Source: Massilia brevitalea (GTDB lineage Bacteria; Pseudomonadota; Gammaproteobacteria; Burkholderiales; Burkholderiaceae_D). Taken from it: 64,000 nt of DNA. The stretch lies in assembly GCF_030711405.1 (NCBI RefSeq), contig NZ_JAULSI010000014.1, positions 60,434 through 124,433 on the forward strand, in the 5' to 3' direction. Positions 17,185 to 25,404 of this stretch are shown here, one piece after another. The position numbers were made by a program, and so were the translations under genes. The first letter of the stretch is position 1; every line of letters starts with the position of its first letter. The notes below the pieces were generated by a model. The model was given only the letters and a program-made list of their open reading frames with translations. It was not told the origin of the DNA and made no database searches.

Positions 17185-17251
17185 AGGCGAGCGATGCGTA
17201 GGAAATGAAAGTCGATTCGGCAGCAAATTCAGACGCGCGACGGGGTGTTGT

Positions 17252-17290
17252 AGATCAAATTATAATCGCGCGACTTGCCTTAGAGAACAA
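17252..17290 (-). promoter_or_regulatory. Putative sigma-70 promoter of the aryl polyene operon
   Basis: A perfect TATAAT on the minus strand occupies 17264-17259, in an AT-rich island within GC-rich DNA. The -35 region at 17 bp spacing (TTCTCT) is poor, so the promoter may need an activator. Transcription would start near 17252, leaving a leader of about 68 nt before apeC. TATAAT also reads on the plus strand at 17261-17266 because the site is palindromic, but no gene follows in that direction. Confidence 0.4.
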
Positions 17291-17506
17291 TGTCGCTAGT
17301 GGCAAGCCTCTTTTGCAACACTTGACAGACCGGGCTTATGCAGCCGGGATGCGCTCTTCAGCCACTGTTGTCGAAAGCGCGCCATATTGCCACATCGCAA
17401 GCCAGCTAAAACTCACACATTCTCACAATCAGCGGGATTACAACGGTCTTGCGATGGGGCTTGACGGCTGAATAGTGTTGGCGCTTGTAACGGACGATGG
17501 GCATCC

Positions 17507-17699
17507 GTAGGGTGGGCACTCCGTGCCCACGCGGTAGGTGCGCTGGCTTGCACTCGTGGCGGTAAATTGTCGCTCGCTGGCTTCAAGCGAAGCCGGGCGC
17601 CATGCGGGTTTGTCGTAGATGGAGGCGTTGCGAGCGATGCCTCGCCGCTGCGGACTGACGGATGGGTGCGTACCGCGTGGGCACGAGTGCCCACCCTAC
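17507..17699. repeat. Head-to-head pair of extragenic palindromes (REPIN-like unit)
   Basis: Two copies of the same imperfect palindrome face each other at 17507-17536 (GTAGG..., forward) and 17671-17699 (reverse, ending CCCTAC). Each has 8-bp arms, GTGGGCAC and GTGCCCAC, around a 2-3 nt loop; the flank beyond one arm reads GTAGG and beyond the other GCGGTA. The spacer of about 135 bp ends in a segment (GCGAGCGATG, CCGCTGCGG, GGTGCGTACC) that recurs, diverged, before the copies at 22449 and 51419. The pair could form one long hairpin. Confidence 0.75.
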
Positions 17700-17734
17700 G
17701 GGAGACATTGTGGCTCCGGCCAGAGCCGACACAA

Positions 17735-17760
17735 TAAAAAAAGCGCCCCGCGGGGCGCTT
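17735..17760 (-). terminator. Rho-independent terminator of the SDR-thioesterase pair
   Basis: A perfect 20-bp palindrome, AAGCGCCCCGCGGGGCGCTT, at 17741-17760 is followed in the minus direction by seven T residues. It begins 3 bp after the thioesterase stop. This is a strong, textbook terminator for the leftward transcript. Confidence 0.9.
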
Positions 17761-17763
17761 CGC

Positions 17764-18183
17764 TCATGCTGCGGGCAGCAGGCTGTGTATCTCGTCCGGC
17801 AGCGGCACCGATTTCTCGACCGTAAAATCAACCCAGACGATCTTGGCCGCGCCTTCGGCATGCAGCGCGCCCGCGTCTCCGTTCGCGTCGACGAGACGAA
17901 TCTCGTGCGACACCTCGAAGCTCGACCGCCCCGGCGGACCGACCCAGGACGTGACCTCGATCTCGGCTGGATACTTCAGTTGCTTCAGGAACGAACACTG
18001 CGCATTGACCAGCACAGGGCCGCTCTTGCTCGGGTCGGGCAAGGCGCCCACCCCTTCCAGCCAGGCGATGCGCGCCGTCTCGATGTAGCGGAAATAAACC
18101 GTGTTGTTGACATGGCCCATCGCGTCCATATCGCCCCAGCGGACCGGCATCCGCATCGTGTGTACCAGCTTCTTGTTGCTCAT
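17764..18183 (-). CDS. Acyl-CoA thioesterase, 4HBT family
   Basis: A 139-residue hotdog thioesterase. The catalytic motif is well kept: 'WGDMDAMGHVNNTVYFRYIETAR', with the Asp, His and Asn typical of 4-hydroxybenzoyl-CoA thioesterase relatives. It should hydrolyse acyl-CoA esters in the cytoplasm. It follows the SDR gene by 42 bp on the same strand and ends at a strong terminator, so the two form a short operon. It is not part of the pigment operon, which has its own thioesterase and is separated by 579 bp. Substrate unknown. Confidence 0.85.
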   Translation of the reverse strand: MSNKKLVHTMRMPVRWGDMDAMGHVNNTVYFRYIETARIAWLEGVGALPDPSKSGPVLVNAQCSFLKQLKYPAEIEVTSWVGPPGRSSFEVSHEIRLVDANGDAGALHAEGAAKIVWVDFTVEKSVPLPDEIHSLLPAA

Positions 18184-18225
18184 GCTTCCTGCTCTTGTTG
18201 CTAAAAATTCGGTACTGCGAAGATC

Positions 18226-19002
18226 TTATTGCGCCGTCATGCCGTCGTCCGCCGTGATGATGGCGCCGTTGATGAAATGCGCTTCCTCGGCCGCCAGCAG
18301 CAGCAGCAGGCCATCCAGGTCTTCCGGCTTGCCCGGGCGCTTGCGCGGCAGCAGCTCGATCAGCTTCTTGCCCTGTTCGGTCTCGAAATAATCCTCGTTC
18401 ATCTCGGTGGCGATGTAGCCGGGGCAGATGGCGTTCACGTTGATGCCGTACTTGCCCCACTCCACCGCCATCGCCTTGGTCATCTGCACCACGCCGGCCT
18501 TGCTCATGCAGTACACGCCGATCTGCGGCAGCACGCGCAGGCCGGCCACCGAGGCGATGTTTACGATGCGGTGCTGCTTGCGCGGATCGCCCTTGGCGCG
18601 CTGGATCATGCGCTTGGCCGCCTGCTGCGCGACGAAAAACGCGCCGCGCAAATTGGTGTCCATGATGTACTGGTAATCGTCTTCGGTGACATCGAGCAGG
18701 CGCTGGGTGCTCTGCACGCCGGAGTTGTTGACCAGGATGTCGATCGGGCCGGCCTCGGTTTCGGCGTGGGCAATCGCCGACTTGATGCTGGCCAGGTCGG
18801 TGACGTCGAGCGTGACCACGTGGGCGGCGCCGCCGTCGGCCTCGATTTCGGCGCGCAGTTCCTTCAGGCGGTCGATGCGGCGCGAGGCCAGCACCACCTG
18901 GGCGCCGGCGCCGGCCAGGGCTTTCGCGAAGCGCGCCCCGAGGCCGCTCGAGGCGCCGGTGACCATGGCGATCTTTCCTTCAAAATTGACTTCGATGCCC
19001 AC
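18226..19002 (-). CDS. Short-chain dehydrogenase/reductase
   Basis: A 258-residue classical SDR. The nucleotide-binding TGASSGLG is at residues 15-22 and the catalytic residues are visible (ASVAG and Y-C-M-S-K). The usual NNAG motif reads NNSG here, a tolerated variant. The Arg-Arg after the second strand (LASRRIDRL) favours NADP. The gene lies upstream of a thioesterase and divergent from the ETF-quinone oxidoreductase gene, a setting that suggests acyl-CoA or fatty-acid metabolism, but the substrate is not evident. Confidence 0.85.
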   Translation of the reverse strand: MGIEVNFEGKIAMVTGASSGLGARFAKALAGAGAQVVLASRRIDRLKELRAEIEADGGAAHVVTLDVTDLASIKSAIAHAETEAGPIDILVNNSGVQSTQRLLDVTEDDYQYIMDTNLRGAFFVAQQAAKRMIQRAKGDPRKQHRIVNIASVAGLRVLPQIGVYCMSKAGVVQMTKAMAVEWGKYGINVNAICPGYIATEMNEDYFETEQGKKLIELLPRKRPGKPEDLDGLLLLLAAEEAHFINGAIITADDGMTAQ

Positions 19003-19202
19003 GTTCGCTCCTGTCTGGTGTGCCGCGGCACGGATGACTATGAAGGCATAATGATGGCATAAAACCCAGCCCCAGGACGGCGGGATTAGACCTTCGCCCC
19101 TAATAATCGGGATAAATTGGCCCTAAAACGGTGCGCCACATTGCAAACGGCAGCAAAAACCCGCACACTCGTGCTTAAATTTTTTTAACCCATTTTACGA
19201 CC

Positions 19203-20879
19203 ATGACAGAGCCTACCAACATCCTCGAACAATACGGCCCGCGCGAAGCAATGGAGTACGACGTTGTGATCGTCGGCGGCGGCCCGGCGGGCCTGTCGGC
19301 GGCGATTCGCCTGAAGCAGCTGGCCGCTGAAAAAGGCCAGGAAGCGACGGTCTGCGTGCTGGAAAAAGGCAGCGAAGTCGGCGCCCATATCCTGTCGGGC
19401 GCGGTGATGGACCCGATCGCGCTGAACGAGCTGTTCCCGAACTGGAAGGAACTCGGCGCGCCGCTGAACACCGCCGTCACCGAAGACCAGGTGCTGTTCC
19501 TGACCGAGACCAAGTCGTACGCCACGCCCTCGTTCATGGTGCCCAAGTCGCTGACCAACCACGGCAACTACATCATCTCGCTGGCCAGCGTCACGCGCTG
19601 GCTGGGCCAGCAGGCCGAAGCCCTGGGTGTGGAAATCTTCCCCGGCTTCCCGGCGGCCGAAGTGCTGTACAACGAGGACGGCTCGGTGAAAGGTGTCGCC
19701 ACCGGCAACATGGGCGTCAAGCGCGACGGCGAGCCAGGTCCGGACTTCCAGCTCGGCATGGAACTGCATGCAAAGTACACCTTCTTTGCCGAAGGTTCGC
19801 GCGGCCACCTGGGCAAGCAATTGATGGCCAAGTACGACCTGAACAAGGGCAAGGACCCGCAGGTGTACGGCATCGGCATCAAGGAACTCTGGGAAATCGA
19901 CCCGGCCAAGCACAAGCCGGGCCTGGTGATCCACACCGCCGGCTGGCCGCTGCCGACCGATACCTATGGCGGCTCCTTCCTGTACCACCTGGAGAACAAC
20001 CAGGTGGCCGTCGGCTACGTGGTGGGCCTGTCCTACCAGAACCCGTATTTGTCGCCGTACGAGGAATTCCAGCGCTACAAAACCCATCCGGCGATTCGCG
20101 GCTACTTCGAAGGCGGCAAGCGCATCTCGTATGGCGCGCGCGCGATCACCGCAGGCGGTTTGCAATCGCTGCCAAAAACCGTCTTCCCGGGCGGCTGCCT
20201 GATCGGCTGCGACGCGGGCTTCCTGAACGTCAGCCGCATCAAGGGCAGCCATGGCGCGATCAAGACCGGCATGCTGGCGGCGGAATCGGCCTTTGCGGCG
20301 CTCGGCGCGGGACGCCAGCACGATGAATTGAGCAGCTATCCGGAAGCCTTCAAGAACTCCTGGCTGCACGAGGAACTGCACGTGGCGCGCAACTTCAAGC
20401 CGTGGATGAGCAAGGGCCTGTACCTGGGCACTGTGATGACCGGTATCGACCAGTTGATCTTCAAGGGCAAGGCGCCCTGGACGCTGCGCCACAAGCATGC
20501 CGACAACGAATGCCTGCGCCCGGCTTCGGAATTCACGCCGATCGTGTATCCGAAACCGGACGGCAAGCTGACCTTCGACAAGCTGTCGTCGGTGTTCATC
20601 TCGAACACGAATCACGCGGAAGACCAGCCGGTGCACCTGACCCTGAAGAATCCGGCGATTCCGGTCGAGGTGAACCTGGCCAAGTATGCGGGGCCCGAGC
20701 AGCGCTATTGCCCTGCCGGCGTGTACGAGTATGTGAAGACGGATGCGGGGCAGGACCGCTTGCAGATCAATGCGCAGAACTGCGTGCATTGCAAGACCTG
20801 CGACATCAAGGACCCGACGCAGAATATCGTGTGGGTGACACCGGAAGGTGGCGGCGGGCCGAATTATCCGAACATGTAA
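19203..20879 (+). CDS. Electron transfer flavoprotein-ubiquinone oxidoreductase
   Basis: The product has 558 residues. The FAD-binding GxGxxG motif is in 'DVVIVGGGPAGLSAAIRL' near residue 20. The [4Fe-4S] cluster cysteines are Cys503 (YCPAGVY) and Cys527, Cys530 and Cys533 (NCVHCKTCDIKDP). It ends with the family's 'PEGGGGPNYPNM'. The enzyme passes electrons from reduced ETF, produced by acyl-CoA and other dehydrogenases, to ubiquinone at the inner membrane. Length and motifs match full-length family members. It is transcribed alone; an AT-rich stretch just before the ATG (19175-19200) fits a promoter or leader but shows no strong ribosome-binding site. Confidence 0.96.
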   Translation: MTEPTNILEQYGPREAMEYDVVIVGGGPAGLSAAIRLKQLAAEKGQEATVCVLEKGSEVGAHILSGAVMDPIALNELFPNWKELGAPLNTAVTEDQVLFLTETKSYATPSFMVPKSLTNHGNYIISLASVTRWLGQQAEALGVEIFPGFPAAEVLYNEDGSVKGVATGNMGVKRDGEPGPDFQLGMELHAKYTFFAEGSRGHLGKQLMAKYDLNKGKDPQVYGIGIKELWEIDPAKHKPGLVIHTAGWPLPTDTYGGSFLYHLENNQVAVGYVVGLSYQNPYLSPYEEFQRYKTHPAIRGYFEGGKRISYGARAITAGGLQSLPKTVFPGGCLIGCDAGFLNVSRIKGSHGAIKTGMLAAESAFAALGAGRQHDELSSYPEAFKNSWLHEELHVARNFKPWMSKGLYLGTVMTGIDQLIFKGKAPWTLRHKHADNECLRPASEFTPIVYPKPDGKLTFDKLSSVFISNTNHAEDQPVHLTLKNPAIPVEVNLAKYAGPEQRYCPAGVYEYVKTDAGQDRLQINAQNCVHCKTCDIKDPTQNIVWVTPEGGGGPNYPNM

Positions 20880-20898
20880 TTTGGTCGTTGGATGGGAA

Positions 20899-20927
20899 GA
20901 CAGCTCGCTTTGGCGGGCTGTTTTTTA
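20899..20927 (+). terminator. Rho-independent terminator of the ETF-QO gene
   Basis: A hairpin with arms ACAGC(TCGC) and (GCGG)GCTGT is followed by TTTTTTATT. It lies about 20 bp after the stop codon at 20879. Confidence 0.85.
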
Positions 20928-20953
20928 TTGTCGGGTGTGCATCGACACGAAGG

Positions 20954-21106
20954 ACCGCGTGGGCACGAGTGCAGGTGCAAACTTTCGCGGCATATGCAAT
21001 GTAGGGTGGGCACTTGTGCCCACGCGGTACGACGCATGATCATCCAATACACGGACAATCTCAGGCCCACTGACACTTGTTACCGCCATACAACAAGTGC
21101 CCACCC
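20954..21106. repeat. Cluster of three extragenic palindrome copies, two incomplete
   Basis: A truncated reverse copy (20954-20972, ACCGCGTGGGCACGAGTGC) is followed by a complete forward copy (21001-21029, GTAGGGTGGGCAC-TT-GTGCCCACGCGGTA) and a half copy (21091-21106, ACAAGTGCCCACCC). They belong to the same family as the pair at 17507-17699. The cluster lies between the ETF-QO terminator and the porin gene and overlaps no likely gene. Confidence 0.7.
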
Positions 21107-21175
21107 CGCCTGGCTGGTGACGCGCATTATCCATATGCAATAATGCGCGCCTTCAATTCCACCAACCTTGCCTCC

Positions 21176-22378
21176 ATGCCAAGCCCTCTCCGCCGCGCCC
21201 TGCTCTGCACCGCCCTCGCCTCAGTCTTCGCCCACGCCAGCGCCCAGACCACGCCCTCCTACCTGATGACCCGCCTGGCCCAGATGCCTGAATTCAGCCG
21301 CGCCGCAAGCACCATGGTGGTCTACGGCACGGTCGACCTCGGCACGCTGTACACGAAAACCGATCACGCCGCGGGCAAGTGGCAGATGCAGAGCGGCGGT
21401 ACCTACAGCTCCAAGCTCGGTTTCTACGCATCGGAAGACCTGGGCGGTGGGCTGAAGGCGGAGATCAAGCTGGAAGCGGGCCTGAATGCCGACGACGGCA
21501 CCCAGCAGGCCGCCGCCCTGTTCAACCGCGAGTCCTGGGTTGGCCTGCGGTCGAGCACCTGGGGCGCAGTGCGCATCGGTAACCAGATCAATGCGATGCT
21601 GCCGCTGTTCATCGACCCCTATGGCCTGCCGGTGACGAACTCGGTGTATACCTGGGTCGGCGGCGGCATCATGCAGACGCCGCGCGGCCTCGGCTCGAAT
21701 ACCGACCTCGGCCCCGGCGCGGCGACGATTCCGGTGCGCGTGCCGAAATCCATCACCTACGCCACGCCGCGCGTCGGCCCGCTGTCGGCGCAGTTCATCT
21801 ACGCCACCAACCCGACCGGCGCCAACGAGCCCCGCACCGGCGCGCGCGGCGGCGTGCTGTCGTACAACAGCGGGCCGTTCTACCTGGCGGCCAGCCTGAC
21901 CCAGGGCTTCAGCAGCCCGGTCGTGGTGACGGGCGGCGCGCCGGCACAGAGCGTGCGCACGGATATTCCGTCGGTCGGCGCGATCTTCGACAATGGCCGG
22001 CTGGTGCTGTCGACGTCCTATGTGCAGATCAAGCCGCGCGAGGCGCAGAGCGGCGAGGCCTCGCTGGTGACGCTGGGGTTGATCGTGCCGCGCGGGCAGT
22101 TCACCTACCGGGCGTCGGCGGTGTACCGCGATACCGAGCGGGCGCGCAATTTTTCCGGGCAGCTGGCGCAGTCGTCGGCGCTGGGGATCATGCTGGGGGC
22201 GGATGTCGATTTGTCGCGCCGGACAGGCTTGTATGTGCGGGCGGGGTCGGTACGCAATTTCGGGGTGTCGACGGTGATCCTGAATGGGACGGCATTGCCG
22301 CTGGTGGCGGGGACCACGGTGCCGCAGATGGGAATCGAAACGCGCACCCTGGCGATGGGTGTGACGCACCACTTCTGA
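21176..22378 (+). CDS. Outer-membrane porin, Gram-negative general porin family
   Basis: The chosen start gives 400 residues with a signal peptide, MPSPLRRALLCTALASVFAHASA, cut before QTTP. An upstream ATG at 21143 is also possible. The mature chain shows betaproteobacterial porin features: 'VVYGTVDLGTLYTK', 'GFYASEDLGGGLKAEIKLEAGLN', 'ALFNRESWVGLRSSTWGAVRIGNQ', alternating beta strands, and a C-terminal aromatic (THHF) recognised by the Bam machinery. It should form a 16-stranded trimeric channel. Between the signal peptide and the first strand lie about 30 extra residues (SYLMTRLAQMPEFSRAAS), longer than usual. Confidence 0.88.
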   Translation: MPSPLRRALLCTALASVFAHASAQTTPSYLMTRLAQMPEFSRAASTMVVYGTVDLGTLYTKTDHAAGKWQMQSGGTYSSKLGFYASEDLGGGLKAEIKLEAGLNADDGTQQAAALFNRESWVGLRSSTWGAVRIGNQINAMLPLFIDPYGLPVTNSVYTWVGGGIMQTPRGLGSNTDLGPGAATIPVRVPKSITYATPRVGPLSAQFIYATNPTGANEPRTGARGGVLSYNSGPFYLAASLTQGFSSPVVVTGGAPAQSVRTDIPSVGAIFDNGRLVLSTSYVQIKPREAQSGEASLVTLGLIVPRGQFTYRASAVYRDTERARNFSGQLAQSSALGIMLGADVDLSRRTGLYVRAGSVRNFGVSTVILNGTALPLVAGTTVPQMGIETRTLAMGVTHHF

Positions 22379-22448
22379 TGCGGGGGTAGTGGTCGTTGCA
22401 AGCGGTGGCGGGCGATGGTTCGCTGCTGCGGGTGCAAGGATCTGCACG

Positions 22449-22479
22449 TAACCGCGTGGGCACGGAGTGCCCACCCTAC
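22449..22479 (-). repeat. Single extragenic palindrome copy after the porin gene
   Basis: A complete reverse-orientation copy with arms GTGGGCAC and GTGCCCAC and terminal CCCTAC. The 45 bp before it (22400-22448) resemble the conserved spacer end of the paired copies. A related but different sequence, GTAGGGTGGGT, begins at 22509, 30 bp on, and may be a decayed partner. It may also serve as the 3' end of the porin transcript, since no separate terminator is seen. Confidence 0.65.
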
Positions 22480-22553
22480 GAGACTACCTTTTATCGTAGC
22501 GCATCCTTGTAGGGTGGGTCGGTCCGCGTGCGGCTCGAACCCACCAGGCATAC

Positions 22554-22970
22554 CTAATACGCCATGCGCCGGCCGTGGGCGCCGAAGCGGTGGCCGACCA
22601 CCAGCGTGGTGCTGGCAACCAGGCTCGATAAACCAATGACCAGCTGCACCAGCCGGTCGGCCGGCAGCAGCCAGTATTGGCCCGGCGGCGGCTCGGCGCC
22701 GGTGGCAGCGGTGATCAGGGGCGCGATCCAGGCCGCGTCCGGCTCGACGTCGAGCACGAGCGCATCCTCGCCGGTCTGCAGGTAGATGTCGCCGCCTTCG
22801 GCCAGCGTGAACTTGACGCCGTAACCGGTTTCCTGCGGCTTGATCAGGTCCTGCAACGCCTGGTCGTGCTCGGCGATCCAGAGCTCGACATCCTGCGGGG
22901 TTTCGAGGTGGAACCAGGGACGGGGACGGAAGCGCGGCGGGGTGTCTGGGGAATCGTTTGATGCGGTCAT
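22554..22970 (-). CDS. Hypothetical protein, 138 residues
   Basis: I do not recognise the family. The N-terminus is proline- and arginine-rich (about 20 residues). A compact acidic domain follows with 'ETPQDVELWIAEHDQALQDL', 'YGVKFTLAEGGDIYLQTGEDALVLDVEPDAAW' style strands, and then a hydrophobic stretch 'RLVQLVIGLSSLVASTTLVVG' near residues 105-126 that could be a membrane segment or buried helix. No signal peptide. It starts with ATG at 22970 and has coding-type GC3 bias, so it is probably real. Confidence 0.6.
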   Translation of the reverse strand: MTASNDSPDTPPRFRPRPWFHLETPQDVELWIAEHDQALQDLIKPQETGYGVKFTLAEGGDIYLQTGEDALVLDVEPDAAWIAPLITAATGAEPPPGQYWLLPADRLVQLVIGLSSLVASTTLVVGHRFGAHGRRMAY

Positions 22971-23036
22971 GACATGCGATAAGAATGGCGTAAGAGCCGT
23001 ATGCTACGGCATTTGCAGGCATGCGTGGGCCGCGCT

Positions 23037-23516
23037 TTAATCGGCGACGATGGTGACGATGCGCGGCGTCACCACCTCCCCCTCGATCAGCAGCTCGGCG
23101 CAGGAAATGGGCAGCGTGAAGCGGCGCCGGCCGGCACTGCCCGGATTCACGTACAGCACGCCGCCGCGCTCGCTGCAGGCCGGCTTGTGCGAATGCCCGG
23201 ACACGACCACGCGCACCCCGGCCGCGCGCGGGTCGATGGCGAGTTCCTTCAGGTCGTGGATCGCGTACAGGGTCACGCCGGCGCATTGCAGCGTCGCCGT
23301 CACGGGTATGCCGGCGGCCCAGTCCTCGCGGTCGTTATTCCCGCGCACCACGGTCAAGGGCGCAAGTTGCGCCAGCTCGTCGAGGATGCCGGGCTTGCCG
23401 ATGTCGCCGCCATGCACGATATGGTCGCAGCCGGCCAGGAAGCGCAATGCTTCCGGACGCAGCAGGCCGTGGGTATCGGAAATCAGGCCGATGCGCACGG
23501 CCGCCGGCGACACCAT
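23037..23516 (-). CDS. YfcE-type metallophosphoesterase
   Basis: A 159-residue calcineurin-like phosphoesterase with the whole metal-binding set: 'SDTHG' (D-x-H), 'HGGDIG' (GD), 'GNND', the later His in 'AIHD', and 'SGHSHKP' (GHxH). Length fits the YfcE/MJ0936 phosphodiesterase group. It should be a cytoplasmic Mn-dependent phosphodiesterase; the natural substrate is unknown. Its ATG overlaps the stop of the DUF378 gene by one base (TGATG), so the two are coupled. Confidence 0.88.
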   Translation of the reverse strand: MVSPAAVRIGLISDTHGLLRPEALRFLAGCDHIVHGGDIGKPGILDELAQLAPLTVVRGNNDREDWAAGIPVTATLQCAGVTLYAIHDLKELAIDPRAAGVRVVVSGHSHKPACSERGGVLYVNPGSAGRRRFTLPISCAELLIEGEVVTPRIVTIVAD

Positions 23517-23806
23517 CAGTGGCGCTTGGCGCTCGCCATCTTCGCCGTCGTGTAGATCGAGTACAGCGCGGCCAGGCCCACCACCACGTACACCAGGCGC
23601 GTGGCCGGGCTGCCCGGGCCGAAGATGGTGGCGACGATATCGACGTCGAACAGGCCGACCATGGCCCAGTTCAGGCCGCCGACGATCAGCAGCGCCATGG
23701 CCAGGTAGTCGAGGGCCGACATGGCGGAACGGCGGCCTTCGCGCAGGGCGAGACGGCGTTCCGGGCTGGTACGGCGGTCCATCGTGGGTGCGTTCATCGT
23801 TGCCAT
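23516..23806 (-). CDS. DUF378 small membrane protein
   Basis: A 96-residue protein. The first 28 residues are polar and basic (RRTSPERRLALREGRR). Two membrane helices follow: 'LDYLAMALLIVGGLNWAMVGLF' and 'LVYVVVGLAALYSIYTTAKM', with 'GLNW' and 'FDVDIVATIFG' characteristic of DUF378. The start at 23806 is chosen over a longer frame because GAGGAGAA sits just upstream. Function unknown. It is translationally coupled to the phosphoesterase gene downstream. Confidence 0.85.
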   Translation of the reverse strand: MATMNAPTMDRRTSPERRLALREGRRSAMSALDYLAMALLIVGGLNWAMVGLFDVDIVATIFGPGSPATRLVYVVVGLAALYSIYTTAKMASAKRH

Positions 23807-23920
23807 CGTTTTCTCCTCGGATCGGATGAGTCGGGATGCGTCGAACCGGCGGCGCAAGCGGCGCCGCGCAGACTCACGATAGCAAAAATACCAGCAGGCT
23901 GGCGCGCCGTGGATGGCGGA

Positions 23921-24562
23921 CTAACCTTTCCAGGTGCGGTTCAGGCCGGTATCCGCATGAATCCAGCCGCCCTTCGGACCCGACCGGTAGTAATAGCCCA
24001 CCCCGCCGGTGCGGAAGCTGCGCACCAGTCCGCCAAGGACTTCCTCGTTCAGGCTGGCAATCCGGATGTCGGCGGCCTTGCCCGTCATGTGCAGCGACTT
24101 GCGCGCGGCCGGCACGCCGGCTTCGATCAGGCGCGCGTTCGAGGCCGGGGTGCGGTAGCCCGACAGGATCTCGAGCGGCTGCTCCAGGCCGTAGCGGGCG
24201 ATGAAGGCCTGGGTGCTCCACAGCATTTCCAGCAGTTTCGGGTCGATCGCCGCGGTCTGCTTGCCGTTCACGTCGCGCAGCAGGTGGCACAGTTCCTGGT
24301 AGGCGGAATCGATCATCTCGCCGTCTTTCCAGTACAGCAGCCTGGCCTTTTCGCCGCTGGCCGGGCGGGTGACGGTAAGCGTACGCGGCTTGACCCAGAA
24401 ATCGAGGTCGAGCAACTGCGCGTCGAACAAATCGGGAGGGGGAGTCAGGTCGGCCGGCGCCGCCTGCGCTGCAGCCTGGGCACTGCCGATCAGGGTCGGG
24501 CTCAGTACGCCCAGGGCGGACAGGTGCATGCCCTGTCGAAGGAAATCTCTGCGGGAAGACAT
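23921..24562 (-). CDS. Tat-exported DUF882/M15-like murein peptidase (MepK/YcbK type)
   Basis: The product has 213 residues. The N-terminus 'SSRRDFLRQGMHLSALGVL' carries a twin-arginine motif, with signal cleavage around 'AQAAA'. The enzyme domain shows 'SGYRTPASN', 'SLHMTGKAADIRI' (H-x3-G-x-A-x-D) and 'WIHADTG' (H-x-D), the zinc ligands of the DUF882 family related to D,D-carboxypeptidases. In E. coli the relative MepK cuts 3-3 peptide cross-links; the same activity is likely here. The start at 24562 is preferred because it places the Tat motif at the N-terminus. Confidence 0.87.
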   Translation of the reverse strand: MSSRRDFLRQGMHLSALGVLSPTLIGSAQAAAQAAPADLTPPPDLFDAQLLDLDFWVKPRTLTVTRPASGEKARLLYWKDGEMIDSAYQELCHLLRDVNGKQTAAIDPKLLEMLWSTQAFIARYGLEQPLEILSGYRTPASNARLIEAGVPAARKSLHMTGKAADIRIASLNEEVLGGLVRSFRTGGVGYYYRSGPKGGWIHADTGLNRTWKG

Positions 24563-24633
24563 AACGTACTCATCAATGCGAAGGTCTGTACTATAACGCA
24601 ACAACTTCGCTTAAAGAAGACGGTACGTGTCGC

Positions 24634-25158
24634 TTATTGGCTGCAATTGCAAAAACGTTTACCCTGTTTTGCCGCAACCGCTGGATCGATATCCAGTGCT
24701 TTCCACAACAAGTTGCTTTCCATGCCGAAGCAGGACTTTTCCAGGCCGGCATTCGTGTAGCCATGGCGCTCGAAAAACGGCGCCGCGCTGTGCGGGCTGT
24801 GCAGGTGCAGCTTGCGGATATTCCAGGCGCGCGCCTGCGCTTCCAGGGCTGCCAGCAGGGCGCGGCCGACGCCGCTGCGCAAGGCATCCGGCTCGACATA
24901 GCAGAGTGGCACCTTGCCGGCCTGGGTCAGCAGGGCCAGGCCGAGCAGTTTGCCGTCCTGCTCGGCAACGATGGCGTAGTTGGTCGGCGCGGTGAACCAG
25001 GCGGCGACATTCTCCGGCGTCTTGTTGCCGAGCCAGGTGTCGAGCAGGCCAGGACGGTCGCGATGATCGGCCTCGCAGCCGATCTCGATCGAGCGGCGTA
25101 GCAAGGCGCAGGCGTAAGCGGCGTCGGCCGGTGCTGCTGTGCGAATATCGATACCCAT
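24634..25158 (-). CDS. GNAT family N-acetyltransferase
   Basis: A 174-residue GNAT protein. It begins 'MGIDIRTAAPADAAYACALLRRSI'. The acetyl-CoA binding loop 'LRSGVGRALLAALEAQA' matches the Q/R-x-x-G-x-G/A motif, and 'PFFERHGYTNAG' is the motif B segment. The start at 25158 is chosen for the typical N-terminus; a longer frame exists. The acceptor substrate cannot be predicted. A Cys-rich tail (RFCNCSQ) ends the protein. Confidence 0.82.
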   Translation of the reverse strand: MGIDIRTAAPADAAYACALLRRSIEIGCEADHRDRPGLLDTWLGNKTPENVAAWFTAPTNYAIVAEQDGKLLGLALLTQAGKVPLCYVEPDALRSGVGRALLAALEAQARAWNIRKLHLHSPHSAAPFFERHGYTNAGLEKSCFGMESNLLWKALDIDPAVAAKQGKRFCNCSQ

Positions 25159-25404
25159 ACCATCTGACCCAGTAAATCGTTGTCTCACTATTTTCTTGCT
25201 GCGCATTGTCCCGTCCGGGTATCCCATCCGGGTAGCGCAATGCCCGGACTATACACCGAAAGCGGCTTCGTCTGCCGGATGCCATGCAGTCCTGGCGCCA
25301 GTCTGCGCGCGGCTTCTAAGCATATGACGAAAGTATTCTTCCGTTTCGCGCCGAAATTAAGGAACATGCACACTGTCCCAATAGCATACAAAAAGCGAGA
25401 ACAT

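Larger units (their letters stand above)
17185..17763. other. Intergenic region between the aryl polyene operon and the next gene
   Basis: This 579-bp stretch has no credible gene. Its left part holds the putative aryl polyene promoter. The middle (17290-17500) is unremarkable and moderately AT-rich. The right part holds a head-to-head pair of extragenic palindromes and, next to the thioesterase gene, a strong terminator. Short open frames here lack coding bias. Confidence 0.6.

Noticed and set aside
17326..17350. A plus-strand TTGACA resembling a -35 element
   Set aside because: No -10 at suitable distance and no gene downstream on that strand.
17205..17471. An 88-residue plus-strand open frame in the region upstream of the aryl polyene operon
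   Set aside because: Low coding bias, no relatives recognised, and it crosses the putative promoter.
17507..17699. Ordinary transcription terminators at the GTGGGCAC palindromes
   Set aside because: The copies have no T-runs, keep conserved asymmetric flanks and occur in pairs, so a repeat family explains them better.
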